Both the position numbers and the translations under genes were made by a program. A stretch of DNA of 64,000 bases from Bacteroidales bacterium (GTDB lineage: Bacteria > Bacteroidota > Bacteroidia > Bacteroidales > UBA932). The notes under the pieces were generated by a model that saw nothing but the letters and a program-made list of their open reading frames with translations, did no database searches and was not told where the DNA came from. The stretch covers positions 62,001-126,000 of the forward strand of contig JAKSJN010000001.1 of assembly GCA_024402135.1 (NCBI GenBank), in the 5' to 3' direction. Shown here piece after piece: positions 18,751 to 28,410 of the stretch (position 1 is the stretch's first letter; every line of letters starts with the position of its first letter).

Positions 18751-20954
18751 CAGATGTCTGTTCTAATAACGCTATGGATACCCTTGATAGCCTGGAGCTT
18801 GAAGATGATTCTTTCAAGCAGGTTTCGGTCATTCACCATGAACTCGATATATCCATCGAAGATCTCTCCGTCAGTGTTGAGATATACACGCTTGACGCTG
18901 AGTCCCATTGTCGTGGCCATGAATGAAGAGATGTCGTTCAGCAGGCCGATGCGGTCGATACCGCCCAGGGACAGGCGTACGAGATAATCGCGTGGCTTGT
19001 CCGCGTCGTCAGCCTTCCATTCCGGAACGATCATCCAGTCTCCATGGATCGATCCGAGAAGCTCAGCCCTTGGACAGGTCTTCTTATGGATCTCCACGGA
19101 GCCATCAGGATTGAGAAATCCTACAACAGGATCGCCTGGAATAGGCTTGCAGCACTCGGAAATGATATACTTGCGAGGAGACTCGGCACTGGTATCGATG
19201 ATGAACTTCTCATTTTTCTCTGCCTTGGCCTTCTCTGGAGCCTCCGTCAAAGCCAGTGAGATGCTGCTTGAAGGAATTATGCCAAGCGCATAACGGAAAT
19301 AGAGTTCCTCTGATTCACGAAGATTGCATGAATAGAGAATGCGACGCAGGCTTCTGTTTGTGAATTCCTTGCCAAGAGAAAGGAACTCCTTCTTCAGTCT
19401 GGCCTCACCTTCCGCTACGATGGTTTCGCGGGAGTCCTTGAAATAGTCGATAACCTTGCTGCGGGCCTGACGGGTTTTGAGGAACTGAAGCCATTCACGT
19501 TTAGGATAACCGTTCTGGGCGGTGACGATCTCTACCTGGTCTCCAGTCATGAGGGTATGCGAGAGAGGTACAAGCTTCATGTTGACCTTTCCGGCTATCG
19601 CCTTGTGACCGATGTCGGTATGGATCTGATAGGCGAAATCCAGGACGCTGGAGCCCTTTGGCATGGTCTTCTGTTCACCCTTAGGAGTGAATAGAACTAT
19701 ATCGGTGTTGATGAGATCATTATGAATGATGTCAAGAAGTTCGAGCGAGTTGATGTCCTTTGTCTTCAAAAGATCTGATACCTGCTGAAGCCACTTGTCC
19801 ATTTCGCTTTCGGTCTCGGTGATGTATCCTTCCTTCTTGTATGTCCAGTGAGCCGCGATACCCTTCTCCGCAATGTCATCCATACGGCGGCTGCGGATCT
19901 GAACCTCGACCCATGAACCGAACTGGCTCATAAGCGTACAGTGAAGGGCCTCGTATCCATTGCTCTTCGGGTGCTTCACCCAGTCACGCACGCGGCTAGG
20001 CTGATACCTGTACAGACCTGTGATGATCGAGAAGATATGGTAGCACTGATCTCGCTCCGGCTCAGTCATCTTCTGGTTGAAGATGATACGTACCGCATAA
20101 AGGTCATATACCTGGTCGAAGGTGACGTTCTTGGTCTGCATCTTGTGCCAGATCGAGTACGGAGTCTTTACGCGCTTCTTGATTTCAAACTCGAACCCGG
20201 CCTTGGTGAGGGCTGAAGCGATTGGTGAGATGAAATCATCTATCTTCTTGTCTGTCACTTCGACATTCCTGTCAATCCTTGAACTGATATCCTTGTAGAC
20301 ATCCGGTTCCTTGTATTTCAGCCAGATGTTCTCAAGCTCAGACTTCACCTCATACAAACCAAGCCGGTGGGCGAGAGGGATGAAGATGAACATTGTCTCG
20401 CTGAGGATCTTGTCGCGTTTGTGCTCCGGCATGAACTCGATCGTACGGCAGTTATGCAGACGGTCTGCGAGCTTGATCAGAGAGATACGGGCATCATCAT
20501 TGAGAGTCAAAAGAATGCGCTTCAGGTTTTCGGCCTGGACACTCTCGGTATAGACATTGCGCGAGTCACGGCGGTTCTCATTGTCGAGCACGGTCTTGAT
20601 CTTGGTGAGACCATCCACGAGGGAAGCGACTTTCTCGCCGAACAGATTCTTTATGTCCTCTGTGGTGAAATCGGTATCCTCGACTACGTCATGAAGCAAT
20701 GCCGCCGTGATAGACTTGTAACCTAGACCGATGTTGTCCACAACGATCTGCGCCACAGCGATAGGGTGGAGCATATATGGTTCTCCGGAACGGCGGCGCA
20801 CATTCTTGTGTGCCTCGTTCGCGAACTCGAACGCCTTGCATATGACGGCAAGCTCGTTCTCATCGGTACAGCGCTTCCTGGCGCTTGCATACAACTGTTG
20901 CCAGTCGTTGTTGATCAGGTCGTAGTCCTGTTGGGTAAAGTTGGAAAAACTCAT
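18750..20954 (-). CDS. rel: Bifunctional (p)ppGpp synthetase/hydrolase (RelA/SpoT family)
   Basis: This enzyme makes and degrades the alarmone (p)ppGpp. The 734 residues contain an intact HD hydrolase domain (H63 in HPIAVAQ, H88-D89 and E92-D93 in LLHDVVEDTD), the synthetase domain (DQVYDLYAVRIIF, HPKSNGYEALHCT, VEVQIRS), a TGS domain (VLFTPKGEQKTMPKGSSVLDFAYQIH), the conserved zinc-finger-like CCKPIPGD block and a C-terminal ACT domain. Both catalytic halves look complete, so a bifunctional Rel is the best reading. It sits within a tight operon, with a 4-base overlap with the upstream yihY-like gene. Confidence 0.95.
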   Translation of the reverse strand: MSFSNFTQQDYDLINNDWQQLYASARKRCTDENELAVICKAFEFANEAHKNVRRRSGEPYMLHPIAVAQIVVDNIGLGYKSITAALLHDVVEDTDFTTEDIKNLFGEKVASLVDGLTKIKTVLDNENRRDSRNVYTESVQAENLKRILLTLNDDARISLIKLADRLHNCRTIEFMPEHKRDKILSETMFIFIPLAHRLGLYEVKSELENIWLKYKEPDVYKDISSRIDRNVEVTDKKIDDFISPIASALTKAGFEFEIKKRVKTPYSIWHKMQTKNVTFDQVYDLYAVRIIFNQKMTEPERDQCYHIFSIITGLYRYQPSRVRDWVKHPKSNGYEALHCTLMSQFGSWVEVQIRSRRMDDIAEKGIAAHWTYKKEGYITETESEMDKWLQQVSDLLKTKDINSLELLDIIHNDLINTDIVLFTPKGEQKTMPKGSSVLDFAYQIHTDIGHKAIAGKVNMKLVPLSHTLMTGDQVEIVTAQNGYPKREWLQFLKTRQARSKVIDYFKDSRETIVAEGEARLKKEFLSLGKEFTNRSLRRILYSCNLRESEELYFRYALGIIPSSSISLALTEAPEKAKAEKNEKFIIDTSAESPRKYIISECCKPIPGDPVVGFLNPDGSVEIHKKTCPRAELLGSIHGDWMIVPEWKADDADKPRDYLVRLSLGGIDRIGLLNDISSFMATTMGLSVKRVYLNTDGEIFDGYIEFMVNDRNLLERIIFKLQAIKGIHSVIRTDI

Positions 20955-21970
20955 TTCTGTTCCTCCTCTGTATCTTCTTCTAATTCCTTCTTGATACGGT
21001 CGATCATAGGCGTGAAGTCCTGCAGACGGCCATCAGGAATGTTATAATCATCAATATGCTGCAATCCATAGCACAGCTGAGCGCCATAGATTATGATCTG
21101 CCAGCTGTAGTTCATCCACATAAGGAACAGCGGAATCGCCGCTATCGCTCCGTAGACGCCATTGAGACGGGACATGAACGCCTGGGTATGCAGATAGAGA
21201 TGCTGGAAGACAACGAATATGAAAGCAGCCACCAGTGCCGCCCAGAATGCGCTTCTGGACTTCACGAACGTAGCTGGAATATACTTGTACATGACCGTGA
21301 ACAACAGCACGGCAAACACGAACATGACAAAGTGTCCGAGTGCAGACACAAGGAACGATACATCCTTGATGTGGACACTGAGACCTATGAGACTGGTCAG
21401 ATTGGAATACAGGGCGATGCCGGTACCGAACAGCATGACCAGGAACGGGGTGATAAGGAGTGCTCCGAAATAGAACGAGAAGCGAAGATACATCTTGCGC
21501 GGGATCTTGCGTATGCCCCATACGTTGTTGAACACACGCTCGACCTGAAACATCAGCCAGATGACCGTCCAGAAGAACAGCAGTGCACTGATCAGACCGA
21601 CGCCGCTGGACCGTGCCGTGGATATGATATTGCCTGCCTTGTCCATGATGACATTGAGGAACTCCGGATCAGTCGGAAGGGAGGAGAATAAGATATCGCG
21701 GAGCTTATCCTCAAGCCCGAGACCACCTGTAACCGCAAAAACGAATGCCACGAGTGGAATCACAGCCAGAGCACCGAAATAGCTCAAAGCGACGCACTGG
21801 AATCCCATGCGGTTCTTCGCAAACTCATTGAATACTATCTTCAAGAGCTTTATGAACTGTACGAGCCTCTTCTTCACAAGGGAGAAGCCGTCAAGGGACA
21901 TTTCCCAGATTTCATCTGAGAAAACCTTTCTGGTCTCGACCAGTATACGTCCAACTGTAATCTTATTCAT
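20951..21970 (-). CDS. YihY/BrkB family inner membrane protein
   Basis: The 339-residue protein has an amphipathic N-terminus and six predicted membrane helices of the YihY/UPF0761 (formerly RNase BN) family. Family landmarks are ALSYFGALAVIPLVAF, LISALLFFWTVIWLMFQVERVFNNVWGI, MYKYIPATFV and GVYGAIAAIPLFLMWMNYSWQIIIYGAQL. The family is now viewed as a membrane protein of unknown transport function rather than a nuclease. It overlaps ligA by one base upstream and rel by four bases downstream. Confidence 0.92.
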   Translation of the reverse strand: MNKITVGRILVETRKVFSDEIWEMSLDGFSLVKKRLVQFIKLLKIVFNEFAKNRMGFQCVALSYFGALAVIPLVAFVFAVTGGLGLEDKLRDILFSSLPTDPEFLNVIMDKAGNIISTARSSGVGLISALLFFWTVIWLMFQVERVFNNVWGIRKIPRKMYLRFSFYFGALLITPFLVMLFGTGIALYSNLTSLIGLSVHIKDVSFLVSALGHFVMFVFAVLLFTVMYKYIPATFVKSRSAFWAALVAAFIFVVFQHLYLHTQAFMSRLNGVYGAIAAIPLFLMWMNYSWQIIIYGAQLCYGLQHIDDYNIPDGRLQDFTPMIDRIKKELEEDTEEEQK

Positions 21971-24021
21971 CAGAACAATGTCAATTCTTCCTGTTCTACA
22001 ATCTGAGGAGCATCAGGAAGCATGCCCATGAACTCCTTTTCGGATATGATCTTCACACCAAGCGACTCTGCCTTCTTTATCTTCTCGGGGCCCGGTTTCT
22101 CGCCGGCAAGCAGGAAGCTGGTCTTTCCGCTGACGGATCCGCTGTTCTTGCCGCCATTGTTCTCGATAAGTTCCTTCATGGCATCGCGGGAAATGCTGAA
22201 ATTGCCTGAAATGACAATGGTCATGCCGGCAAGAACATCAGTCTTTTCAACAGCCGACGACTTCAAGGAAAACTGAAGACCATGAGCCTTCAACCGTTCG
22301 ATTTCAGCAAGATGCTCTTCATTGCGGAAGAAGTCATATACACTCTTTGCTATGACAGTGCCGATGTCCGGAACAGCCTGAAGAGCCTCCATGTCAGCGA
22401 CAGCGATTGCATCGATGTCACCGAAATGGCGGGCAAGGGTCTTTGCCGTTGTCTCGCCGACAAAGCGGATTCCAAGAGCAAACAGAACCCTTTCGAAACT
22501 TACCGCCCTTGACTCCGCAAGGCTGTCAAGGAAGCGCTGCGCCGCACGGTCTTTCCATCCCTCGAGACTTACAAGTCTCAGTTTGTCAAGATCATACAGG
22601 TCAGCTGGGCTCTTTACGAAACCAAGGGAATGCAGCTGCTCGACCGTTGCCTCTCCTGCAAGTATGTTCATAGCCTTGCGGGACAGGAAATGTATGATAC
22701 GACCCTGAATCTGCGGTGCGCACCCATCGCTGTTCGGGCAGAACCACTTTGCTTCATCTTCTTCGCGTACAAGCGGGGTTCCACAGACAGGACAGGCAGC
22801 AGGGAAGACCGTAGGCTCGCTGTCCGCCGGACGCTTAGACAATTCGATTCCTGTAATTTTCGGAATAATCTCGCCACCTTTCTCAACGTAGACCCAGTCG
22901 CCGACACGGATGTCCATCTGTGCCATCTGGTCCGCATTGTTGAGCGTAGCGCGCTTAACCATCGTTCCACTGAGCAGAACGGGGGTGAGATTTGCGACAG
23001 GAGTGACAGCTCCGGTACGGCCAACCTGATAGTCGATGGACTTCAGTTCGGTAAGAGCCTGCTCAGCCTTGAACTTGTAGGCAACCGCCCAGCGAGGAGA
23101 CTTCGCAGTATAGCCCAAAGTGGTCTGGCAATCGCGCTCATTGATCTTTATAACGATGCCATCAGTTGCAAACGGAAGTGTTTTACGCGCTGTATCCCAA
23201 TAGCTTATATAATTCTCTATTTCTTCTATATTTCGACATATACGCCGCTCGTCACTTACAGGCAGGCCCCATGATTTTGCCGCATCAAGCGCCTCTGAAT
23301 GCGTCTTGTAATCAAGGATTCCGTCAGGAATATGGTACAGGGTGGCCATCAGACCACGATGTGCCACTTCCTTTGGATCAAGAAGCTTGATGGAACCTGA
23401 AGCCGCATTGCGAGGATTGGCAAATGGAGCTTCTTCCTTGAGCTCGCGCTCGGCATTAAGCCTGTCGAAAGCCTCGAAAGGCATGAGGATTTCTCCTCTT
23501 ATCTCAAACTCCTCGGGATAATCGCCATGAAGGACGGCTGGAACATTCTTGATCTTGAGAACATTTGCCGTCACATCGTCACCCATTGTGCCATCGCCGC
23601 GGGTGAGAGCCCTGAACAGCTTTCCTTTGCGATATTCCAGACATATCGCGGTGCCGTCGAACTTGAGCTCACAGCTATAGGAGAATTCAGCCCCCTCGAG
23701 TGTCTTGTCAGCCCTGGAAGCAAACGCCTCGATTTCTTCAATGCTGTAAGTGTTGCCCAGAGAAAGCATTGGATATCTGTGTGCGACCTGTCGGAATTCA
23801 TGACGCGGGCTGTCGGACAAGTCACTGCCTACGCGCAACGTAGGGGAGTCCGCGTCCGCGAACTGAGGGAAAGAAGCCTCAAGAGACTCCAGCTCATGCA
23901 TGAGCTGATCAAAGTCATAATCACTGATAACCGGCGCATTATCAACATAATAGCGTCGGCTATGCTCAGCGAGTTGTGTACGCAGGGTTTCAATCCTGAC
24001 CTTTGCTTCTTCGACAGTCAT
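21970..24021 (-). CDS. ligA: NAD-dependent DNA ligase
   Basis: LigA seals nicks in replication and repair using NAD. The 683 residues from ATG 24021 show the NAD-binding Ia domain, the adenylation domain with catalytic K120 in CELKFDGTAI, the OB fold, a four-Cys zinc finger (CPVCG and later FCPNSDGC), helix-hairpin-helix repeats (VPDIGTVIAKSV) and a C-terminal BRCT domain (GMTIVISGNFSISRDAMKELIENNGG). The frame opens six bases earlier at a TTG; the ATG is preferred. It is the first gene of the six-gene operon ending at ispG, with promoter box TATATTTG at 24044-24051. Confidence 0.97.
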   Translation of the reverse strand: MTVEEAKVRIETLRTQLAEHSRRYYVDNAPVISDYDFDQLMHELESLEASFPQFADADSPTLRVGSDLSDSPRHEFRQVAHRYPMLSLGNTYSIEEIEAFASRADKTLEGAEFSYSCELKFDGTAICLEYRKGKLFRALTRGDGTMGDDVTANVLKIKNVPAVLHGDYPEEFEIRGEILMPFEAFDRLNAERELKEEAPFANPRNAASGSIKLLDPKEVAHRGLMATLYHIPDGILDYKTHSEALDAAKSWGLPVSDERRICRNIEEIENYISYWDTARKTLPFATDGIVIKINERDCQTTLGYTAKSPRWAVAYKFKAEQALTELKSIDYQVGRTGAVTPVANLTPVLLSGTMVKRATLNNADQMAQMDIRVGDWVYVEKGGEIIPKITGIELSKRPADSEPTVFPAACPVCGTPLVREEDEAKWFCPNSDGCAPQIQGRIIHFLSRKAMNILAGEATVEQLHSLGFVKSPADLYDLDKLRLVSLEGWKDRAAQRFLDSLAESRAVSFERVLFALGIRFVGETTAKTLARHFGDIDAIAVADMEALQAVPDIGTVIAKSVYDFFRNEEHLAEIERLKAHGLQFSLKSSAVEKTDVLAGMTIVISGNFSISRDAMKELIENNGGKNSGSVSGKTSFLLAGEKPGPEKIKKAESLGVKIISEKEFMGMLPDAPQIVEQEELTLF

Positions 24022-24043
24022 ATCCAATGAGTGATATAAACAA

Positions 24044-24051
24044 CAAATATA
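24044..24051 (-). promoter_or_regulatory. -7 box of the ligA operon promoter
   Basis: TATATTTG on the minus strand lies 22 bases upstream of the ligA ATG, giving a leader of roughly 16 nt. No convincing -33 TTG at 19-21 bases was seen. Confidence 0.5.
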
Positions 24052-24079
24052 GCAAATAAAGTCGGGATATTAAAGAGGC

Positions 24080-24946
24080 TTAATCGTGGTCCTGAGGATT
24101 GACATCCAGAAGAGTTCCGCAATGCTTGCAGTACTTCGCATTCGGGTCATGTCCAGTCGTTCCACAGTTCTCGCAGACACGTTTGTAAGGACTGTCCTTG
24201 GTCTTGATGAGATTTGCAGAAACGATTCCGGTAGGGACTGCTATCGTGGTGTAACCCAACAACATGACAAGAGCGGAAAGAAAGCGTCCAGCAGAGGTTA
24301 CCGGAGTGATGTCTCCGTATCCGACAGTCGTCAACGTGACGATTGCCCAGTATATGCTGCTAGGGATGTCGTTGAATGAACTCTCCGGCACGTTTCCTTC
24401 AATCATGTACATCAGTGTTCCTATCGAAATGACCATGATAAGGACAAACAGGAAAAATACCGAAATCTTCTTCATGCTGTCCATCAGCGCGTGAATGAGC
24501 GCATATCCTTCATCCAGGAACGAGAACAGCTTGAAAATTCTGAAAACTCGTATCAGCCTGAACGTTCGTATGATCATCAGATACCTTGCAGGACCGAACA
24601 GCCAGGCAATATAAAGCGGCAAGGTTGCCAGCAGGTCTATTATTCCGAAGAAACTCAGAGCATAATCCCTTGGCTTCGGCGAACAATAAAGCCTCAGAAG
24701 ATACTCGATAGTGAAGAATGCAGTGAACGCGTATTCAAGGATCCTGAGAATCATCGCGCCGACCGCATCGACATGAAGCGTACTCTCGGCAACGACCAGG
24801 AATATGCTTACAACGATACATATCATCAGGAAGACATCAAACGCCTTTCCTTCCGGTGTATCGTTCTCAAATACAATGTCATAGATCCTCAGCTTCCTCT
24901 GACGGATCTTCTCCAGCTGTTCCGGAGTCCTTTTCTTGCCGAACAT
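24080..24946 (-). CDS. Voltage-gated-type potassium channel with C-terminal zinc ribbon
   Basis: The 288 residues carry six predicted membrane helices. S4 has positive residues at every third position (RTFRLIRVFRIFKLF, about 127-141), and the pore loop holds the potassium selectivity filter TVGYGD (207-212). The channel is therefore of the Kv type. After S6 (ALVMLLGYTTIAVPTGIVSANL) a short cytoplasmic tail contains a four-Cys zinc ribbon, C258-C261 (CENC) and C273-C276 (CKHC), with GHDPNA between. A zinc-ribbon tail could be a metal, redox or assembly sensor (inference). It lies 3 bases after the SGNH hydrolase stop, so both may be one transcript. Confidence 0.92.
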   Translation of the reverse strand: MFGKKRTPEQLEKIRQRKLRIYDIVFENDTPEGKAFDVFLMICIVVSIFLVVAESTLHVDAVGAMILRILEYAFTAFFTIEYLLRLYCSPKPRDYALSFFGIIDLLATLPLYIAWLFGPARYLMIIRTFRLIRVFRIFKLFSFLDEGYALIHALMDSMKKISVFFLFVLIMVISIGTLMYMIEGNVPESSFNDIPSSIYWAIVTLTTVGYGDITPVTSAGRFLSALVMLLGYTTIAVPTGIVSANLIKTKDSPYKRVCENCGTTGHDPNAKYCKHCGTLLDVNPQDHD

Positions 24947-24949
24947 GTG

Positions 24950-25636
24950 CTACTTCTTCAAGGCCTCGATAACCTGATCCGCAATGGCTTTCATACCTTC
25001 TATGTCAGGGTGACCAGCCTTTTTGGAGATATCATGGAGCTCAATGGTCTTCACTCCATAGTGCTTGCAGATGGTTCGCATGGATTCAGGCACATCGTCG
25101 CCGATCTGGGTATTGATGAGTACCCTTATATCGGTTCCTGGATGACGCTCGATGAGCTGCTCGAGCATTCTGGCGAAGCCTGGACGGAAAGTATAGAGAT
25201 CCGCACGTTTGAAATCATCATATTTGTACTCTCCGACAGGAACCGCGCCCCAGGCGTCATTGGTTCCGCCAAAGACAAGAATAATGTCAGGGTTGCCGAG
25301 TTTTGCGACCCTGCTGATGAATGAACGTTCGCTGTAGTCAGCGTCATCGTAACCGGTATTGCAGATCGTAGATCCTGACCATGAATCATTTACGCCAAGT
25401 TTGTAACCACCTTTGGAACACACCTGCCACCACCATGTCTGCTTGACGTTGTTGACATCGGTGAGTTTTGGATCATTGGCATTGAAATACCAGCAGGCAT
25501 ATCCGTCCGGAATATATCCCTCGAAAGTTGAATATGAATCTCCCAATACGGCGATCTCAGGACGATACGCATTCTTGTGCTGGGCAGATGCCGCAATAGA
25601 CAGAAGCATTACGGCGATGGCAAGAATCTTTTTCAT
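24950..25636 (-). CDS. Secreted SGNH/GDSL hydrolase
   Basis: The 228-residue exported esterase-like protein has a signal peptide (MKKILAIAVMLLSIAASA). The SGNH blocks are block I GDSYS with nucleophile S34, block III GGTND (LVFGGTNDAWG) and block V with the Asp/His pair in KKAGHPDIEGM. The fold is that of carbohydrate esterases and lysophospholipases; the substrate cannot be told. Promoter box TATATTTG is at 25656-25663 on the minus strand, 20 bases upstream. Confidence 0.9.
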   Translation of the reverse strand: MKKILAIAVMLLSIAASAQHKNAYRPEIAVLGDSYSTFEGYIPDGYACWYFNANDPKLTDVNNVKQTWWWQVCSKGGYKLGVNDSWSGSTICNTGYDDADYSERSFISRVAKLGNPDIILVFGGTNDAWGAVPVGEYKYDDFKRADLYTFRPGFARMLEQLIERHPGTDIRVLINTQIGDDVPESMRTICKHYGVKTIELHDISKKAGHPDIEGMKAIADQVIEALKK

Positions 25637-25655
25637 AATACAGTCATTTGAAGAC

Positions 25656-25663
25656 CAAATATA
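25656..25663 (-). promoter_or_regulatory. -7 promoter box for the SGNH hydrolase and channel genes
   Basis: TATATTTG on the minus strand ends 20 bases before the ATG at 25636. The divergent plus-strand gene at 25727 has only a weaker near-match, TATATTCG, about 25 bases upstream. Confidence 0.5.
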
Positions 25664-25726
25664 ACCATTTTTCTGCTAATTTGCCCATATTATCACTATA
25701 TTCGCTCAATCAAAATCTTTCCCCAA

Positions 25727-28351
25727 ATGATTGCTGCGAAAAAGTTTATCACATTCATCACGGCCGCCCTCCCGCTGCTTTCCACGCTGACCGCCAAGGC
25801 AGGAAACGAAACGCTGAGGAATGACAGCTGGTCAATCAGCTGCAATGAAAATGGCATAACAGGAATCGTCGCTGCTGACGACGCCTACCAGGCCAACCTT
25901 CTTCGTTCGGAACTGGGCTGGTGGGACATACGTTACCGTGTAAAGGACGGTTTCTGGCAGAAGATCGCAGCCAGGCCCGGACGTGGCGAAACATCCAAGC
26001 GTGAAGTACTTTCATCTGACGCGAACCATGTCAGCTATATCGACCGCGGAGTCAACAATTCCGTCCAGTTCATCCAGACATTCTCCCTTCAGGGAAAAGA
26101 CGTGAAATGGGATTGCGAATTCGTAAACAAGAGCCGGTTTCCGCTGGAAATCGGAGATCTTGGCTTCAATATTCCATACAAGACAGGAGGCGAGGAACCC
26201 ATCGATATTTTCGAGCGGAGCTTCACCAAGCATATCAACATGGCCCTGGATGGCTCATTCATGTATTTCACCCGCTGTGGCGGCAGTGCGCCATACTACG
26301 TGGTCATTCCAGACGACGGCACCCCGATCGAATACTATGGCTACGGCGAGAACAATGACTATTTCACCTATGTGCACTCCGGCTACAGCGGTCCGCGTGA
26401 AAAGCGGGGAAACTGGCGTCATCCGCATACAAGCGTATGGATTGGTCCGGGAGAGAGCCTGAAACTGGGATTCACGATCGCCGAGGCTGGATGTTACCAG
26501 GAGATATCCAAGCGCGTAGGAGAATCCGGAAAACCTTCGGTAAAAGTCGCCCCAGGACTTACTGTCACCCGCGGAGAAGAGGCCCTCGTGGCAATCTCCG
26601 GCAGCATCAAGATCGATTCGCTCACTGCAGAACATCCGGGCAAGACCACGGTCAGATACCTGAGGACCAACACGGACGGCACCCAGATCTGGTCGGTGGA
26701 GATGCAGCGTCTGGGAGAGAACATGGTCACCATTCATTACAACGGAGGCAGGCACATGCCTATAGAGATGTTCTGTGCCTTATCCCCTGAAACTCTGTTG
26801 AAGAAACGAAGTAGTTTTCTTGTCGACCACCAGCAATTCCGCGGTACCGGACGCTGGTATGACGGCCTGTACGGCGTATATGACATGAAGGAAGGACAGC
26901 TGCGCGGCCCGGACAATCCAGACATCTTCGACAGCCAGAGAACCTACTTCCTTGCCAGCGACGACCCAATCCTCGGCAAGGCTCCGTTCCTTGCCGCAAA
27001 GAACGCAGTATTCCCTGACAAGAAAGAAATTGAATCACTTGAATACCACATCGAGCATTTCGTATGGGGAGGCCTTCAGCGCACAGGCGATGAAATCCCT
27101 TATCCATACGGCGTATACGGCACACCGGACTGGAACATCAACAGGAATACAGACCTGCGCCTTACCCAGACCGACTACAACATCGACCGCATCAGGGTAT
27201 GGCGTACATATGACTATGCGCATATGATCATGCTATGGTGGGAGATGTTCAAGATAGCTGACAGGTATCCTTCGCTTTCTACCTATGCCACGGCTGACGA
27301 ATACCTGCGCCGTGCATACGAGACCGCCAAGGTATACTGGACTTATCCGACTGAACTTCAGGGGTTCTACTACAAGGTTTACCAGTGGGGCTGCTACAAC
27401 GAATGTGTCATTCCCGAGATAGTCGAGGAGCTGGAAAGAAGGGGGATGAAGGCCGAAGCCGGGGAACTGAGAGACGAATGGCAGCGCAAGGTCGACTATT
27501 TCGTACACGAAGAACGCTATCCATTCCGCTCGGAATATGCCGTTGACCGAACTGCGTTCGAATCGACATACATCCTCGGTGAATACGCGATGGTACACGA
27601 GAAAGGTTCAGCAGAAGCACGTGATTTCATGGACCGCCAGCTGGCCGCGAACCTGAGCAGCAGGGGAGTCCTGGAACAGCAGTGGTATATCCTCGGCAGC
27701 GATTTCGTGACATCTTCAGACTATAGCCTGCATACATATATGGCCCGCATGGGAGCCTGGGGCGTTATCGAGTATGCTCTCAAATATGCAGACGACCCTT
27801 ATGACCTTCTTCGCGTTGGATATGCCGGACATACAGGCCCGATGGGACTCATCAACGCAGGTGACGCCGAGTCCAACTACGGATACTGGTATCCGGGAAA
27901 AGAGAAGGATGGCTCCATGGGACAGTCGTTTACACCAGTAAAGTTCGGGCACGCATGGATTGGCACTGACGAGGAGAGAGGACCTTGGCGCTATTGTGGC
28001 GAGGGTGATCTGGGCCTTTGCGCAGTTAACCGCGTAGCTGCTACGGTCCTTGTCCAGGATCCTGTCTTTGGATGGATCGTTTACGGCGGCCGCGTCGAGA
28101 CATCCGCTGGCGGCGAGATGAAGGTCTATCCCGACGATGGCCAGCGCACACGATTCTGGATAGTCACCGACAGACTGCGCCAGGGATATGAAGTAAAAAA
28201 CGGAAACTGGTCTTCAAGCGAGCCGATCACAGTAAGCCGCGACCTTCGCAAGGTAACCCTGCCGACCGAGTCACCCGAAGCTGCCGCAAAGAAAGTTTCT
28301 TTGAGCTCGACAACAGTCAAGGGCCGCGCACCGAAAGTCAGCATGAGATAG
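25727..28351 (+). CDS. Large secreted protein, DUF5695-like, probable glycan-active enzyme
   Basis: The 874 residues begin with a signal peptide (FITFITAALPLLSTLTAKA). The N-terminal 400 residues are beta-rich (sandwich-like: WDCEFVNKSRFPLEIGDLGFN, HPHTSVWIGPGESLKLGFTI); residues about 430-780 are helical with repeated aromatic and acidic positions (DYNIDRIRVWRTYDYAHMIMLWWEMFKIA, YKVYQWGCYNECVIPEIVEELERRG), as in (alpha/alpha)6-barrel glycoside hydrolases and lyases. From memory it resembles the Bacteroidota DUF5695 family. No catalytic residues can be assigned with confidence. No SusC/SusD pair is adjacent, so its substrate is unknown. Confidence 0.72.
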   Translation: MIAAKKFITFITAALPLLSTLTAKAGNETLRNDSWSISCNENGITGIVAADDAYQANLLRSELGWWDIRYRVKDGFWQKIAARPGRGETSKREVLSSDANHVSYIDRGVNNSVQFIQTFSLQGKDVKWDCEFVNKSRFPLEIGDLGFNIPYKTGGEEPIDIFERSFTKHINMALDGSFMYFTRCGGSAPYYVVIPDDGTPIEYYGYGENNDYFTYVHSGYSGPREKRGNWRHPHTSVWIGPGESLKLGFTIAEAGCYQEISKRVGESGKPSVKVAPGLTVTRGEEALVAISGSIKIDSLTAEHPGKTTVRYLRTNTDGTQIWSVEMQRLGENMVTIHYNGGRHMPIEMFCALSPETLLKKRSSFLVDHQQFRGTGRWYDGLYGVYDMKEGQLRGPDNPDIFDSQRTYFLASDDPILGKAPFLAAKNAVFPDKKEIESLEYHIEHFVWGGLQRTGDEIPYPYGVYGTPDWNINRNTDLRLTQTDYNIDRIRVWRTYDYAHMIMLWWEMFKIADRYPSLSTYATADEYLRRAYETAKVYWTYPTELQGFYYKVYQWGCYNECVIPEIVEELERRGMKAEAGELRDEWQRKVDYFVHEERYPFRSEYAVDRTAFESTYILGEYAMVHEKGSAEARDFMDRQLAANLSSRGVLEQQWYILGSDFVTSSDYSLHTYMARMGAWGVIEYALKYADDPYDLLRVGYAGHTGPMGLINAGDAESNYGYWYPGKEKDGSMGQSFTPVKFGHAWIGTDEERGPWRYCGEGDLGLCAVNRVAATVLVQDPVFGWIVYGGRVETSAGGEMKVYPDDGQRTRFWIVTDRLRQGYEVKNGNWSSSEPITVSRDLRKVTLPTESPEAAAKKVSLSSTTVKGRAPKVSMR

Positions 28352-28410
28352 TCCTGCGATTCCAATTCATAATCATAAAAATTATATAGCGGGAATAGTC
28401 GTGCTTTGCA

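Noticed and set aside
20367..20726. Plus-strand frame within rel
   Set aside because: Antisense shadow of the Rel hydrolase domain.
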